Shown here: piece after piece, positions 5,366 through 6,389 of the stretch
Layout of the letters: each line of letters opens with the position of its first letter
Numbering within the stretch: position 1 is the first letter of the stretch
Source of the DNA: Prevotellaceae bacterium
GTDB lineage: Bacteria > Bacteroidota > Bacteroidia > Bacteroidales > Bacteroidaceae
Reading direction: 5' to 3'
NCBI GenBank assembly: GCA_021204715.1
Contig: JAJPYW010000024.1
Location: 1 to 6,389, forward strand
Length of the DNA: 6,389 nucleotides
The notes under the pieces: model-generated
Told to the model about the DNA's origin: nothing
What the model saw: the letters and a program-made list of their open reading frames with translations, nothing else
Database searches by the model: none
Position numbers and translations under genes: made by a program

Positions 5366-6389
5366 TTCCCTCTTTTTTCAATCCACGCCTTTACATCATC
5401 TACCGAAGGGTTTTCCAACCCCAACTTGTATTTCTTGTTCAGACCGCAGATGTCGGCATGCAGCTTCTGCGGATGTACCTCTTCCAAGTCGGCCACCAAG
5501 TTGTAGCCCGCTTTCTGTACCAACGGCACCCACGCTTCGGGTATGCCGGCCTGCACGAACTTTTGGGGCGCGTCTTTGGGCGCCGGCTTCTCGGGCCGCA
5601 TCTGCGGGAAGAAGAGCACCTCTTGTATGAAGGGCTTGCCCGTCATGAGCATCACCAAGCGGTCTATGCCGATGCCTATGCCCGATGTGGGGGGCATGCC
5701 GTATTGCAACGCCTTCAAGAAGTCTTGGTCGATGAACATGGCCTCGTCGTCGCCCTTCTCGCTCAAGCGCAACTGCTCTTTGAAACGTTCTTCTTGATCC
5801 AAGGGGTCGTTCAGCTCACTGTAGGCGTTGGCCAATTCCTTGCCGTTGACCATCAGCTCGAAGCGCTCGGTCAGTCCGGGCTTGCTGCGGTGCATCTTGG
5901 TAAGCGGGCTCATCTCCACGGGGTAGTCGGTAATGAAGGTGGGTTGTATGAAGGTGCCTTCGCAGAACTCGCCGAATATCTCGTCTATCAACTTGCCTTT
6001 GCCCATGGTGTCGTCTATCTCCATGTGGAGCTCTTTGCAGACGGCGCGTATCTCTTCCTCGCTCTTGCCTTCGAGGTCGTAGCCGGTGCGTTCTTTGATG
6101 GCGTCCAAGATGGGCAGCCGTCGGTAAGGGGCCTTGAAGCTGATGGTCTTGCCGTCGATCACCGTTTCAGAGCAACCGTTCACGGCCATGCAGACGCGTT
6201 CCAACAACCGCTCGGTGAAGCGCATCATCCAGTTGTAGTCCTTGTATTGCACGTAGAGCTCCATGCAGGTGAACTCGGGGTTGTGGTTCTTGTCCATGCC
6301 CTCGTTGCGGAAGTTCTTGCCTATTTCATACACGCCTTCAAAGCCGCCCACGATGAGCCGTTTCAGGTAGAGCTCGGTGGCGATGCGCA
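5362..6389 (-). CDS. lysS: lysyl-tRNA synthetase (class II), 3' part
   Basis: LysRS charges tRNA-Lys with lysine using ATP. The gene runs off the right edge; 341 codons before the stop are visible. The visible part begins [12 protein letters not shown] (from 6387) and continues with class II motif 2 [15 protein letters not shown] (6312-6268), then the lysine-pocket region [19 protein letters not shown], and motif 3 GIGIGIDRL (about 5682-5656) followed by FFPQMRPE. E. coli LysS ends shortly after motif 3, whereas this protein goes on for about 75 residues (5589-5365) with [28 protein letters not shown] and a basic end, a probable small helical, helix-hairpin-helix-like domain that I associate with Bacteroidales LysRS. 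The N-terminal tRNA-binding OB-fold is outside the window. It is the upstream gene of the lysS-gpsA-pgi set; its promoter is not visible. Confidence 0.97.
   Translation of the reverse strand, partial: RIATELYLKRLIVGGFEGVYEIGKNFRNEGMDKNHNPEFTCMELYVQYKDYNWMMRFTERLLERVCMAVNGCSETVIDGKTISFKAPYRRLPILDAIKERTGYDLEGKSEEEIRAVCKELHMEIDDTMGKGKLIDEIFGEFCEGTFIQPTFITDYPVEMSPLTKMHRSKPGLTERFELMVNGKELANAYSELNDPLDQEERFKEQLRLSEKGDDEAMFIDQDFLKALQYGMPPTSGIGIGIDRLVMLMTGKPFIQEVLFFPQMRPEKPAPKDAPQKFVQAGIPEAWVPLVQKAGYNLVADLEEVHPQKLHADICGLNKKYKLGLENPSVDDVKAWIEKRGK

Noticed and set aside
4667..5506. 279-codon open frame on the + strand opposite gpsA/lysS
   Set aside because: Antisense to two certain genes; no motif or start signal supports it.

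Overview
The window looks like a chromosomal segment of a gut-type Bacteroidales bacterium with a fairly G+C-rich genome. The signs are a lysyl-tRNA synthetase with a C-terminal extension of the Bacteroides type, a 445-residue glucose-6-phosphate isomerase, the gene order lysS-gpsA-pgi (which I recall from Bacteroides), and start codons preceded by A/T- or purine-rich leaders rather than well-spaced Shine-Dalgarno sites. Genus cannot be decided from this sequence.

Left half (1-2727, + strand): three redox genes in a row. They are the C-terminal part of a membrane 5-alpha-reductase-like protein (SRD5A family, 1-458), a single-domain Old Yellow Enzyme-type NADH:flavin oxidoreductase (534-1763), and a retinol-dehydrogenase-like short-chain dehydrogenase (1888-2727). 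These are the three enzyme classes needed to reduce a delta-4-3-keto steroid or bile acid: a 5-alpha-reductase, an alternative ene-reductase (5-beta-reductase class) and a 3-hydroxysteroid dehydrogenase. From memory, clusters of this make-up in gut Bacteroidales have been linked to iso- and allo-bile acid formation. The substrate here is inference. The spacers (75 and 124 bp) show no clear Bacteroides-type promoter, so one transcript is possible.

Middle (2728-2892): a 165-bp gene-free gap between convergent SDR and pgi genes. It holds three strong hairpins and a short direct repeat, and probably ends transcription from both sides. One hairpin includes the SDR stop codon. Part of it recurs as a near-copy in the pgi-gpsA spacer, which suggests a small dispersed intergenic repeat.

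Right half (2893-6389, - strand): a housekeeping operon read lysS > gpsA > pgi. lysS (3' part only) and gpsA overlap by ATGA, so their translation is probably coupled. gpsA and pgi are separated by 139 bp with hairpin and repeat structure. LysS charges tRNA-Lys, GpsA makes sn-glycerol-3-phosphate for phospholipids, and Pgi interconverts glucose-6-phosphate and fructose-6-phosphate. No RNA gene, CRISPR array, insertion sequence or integrase was seen.
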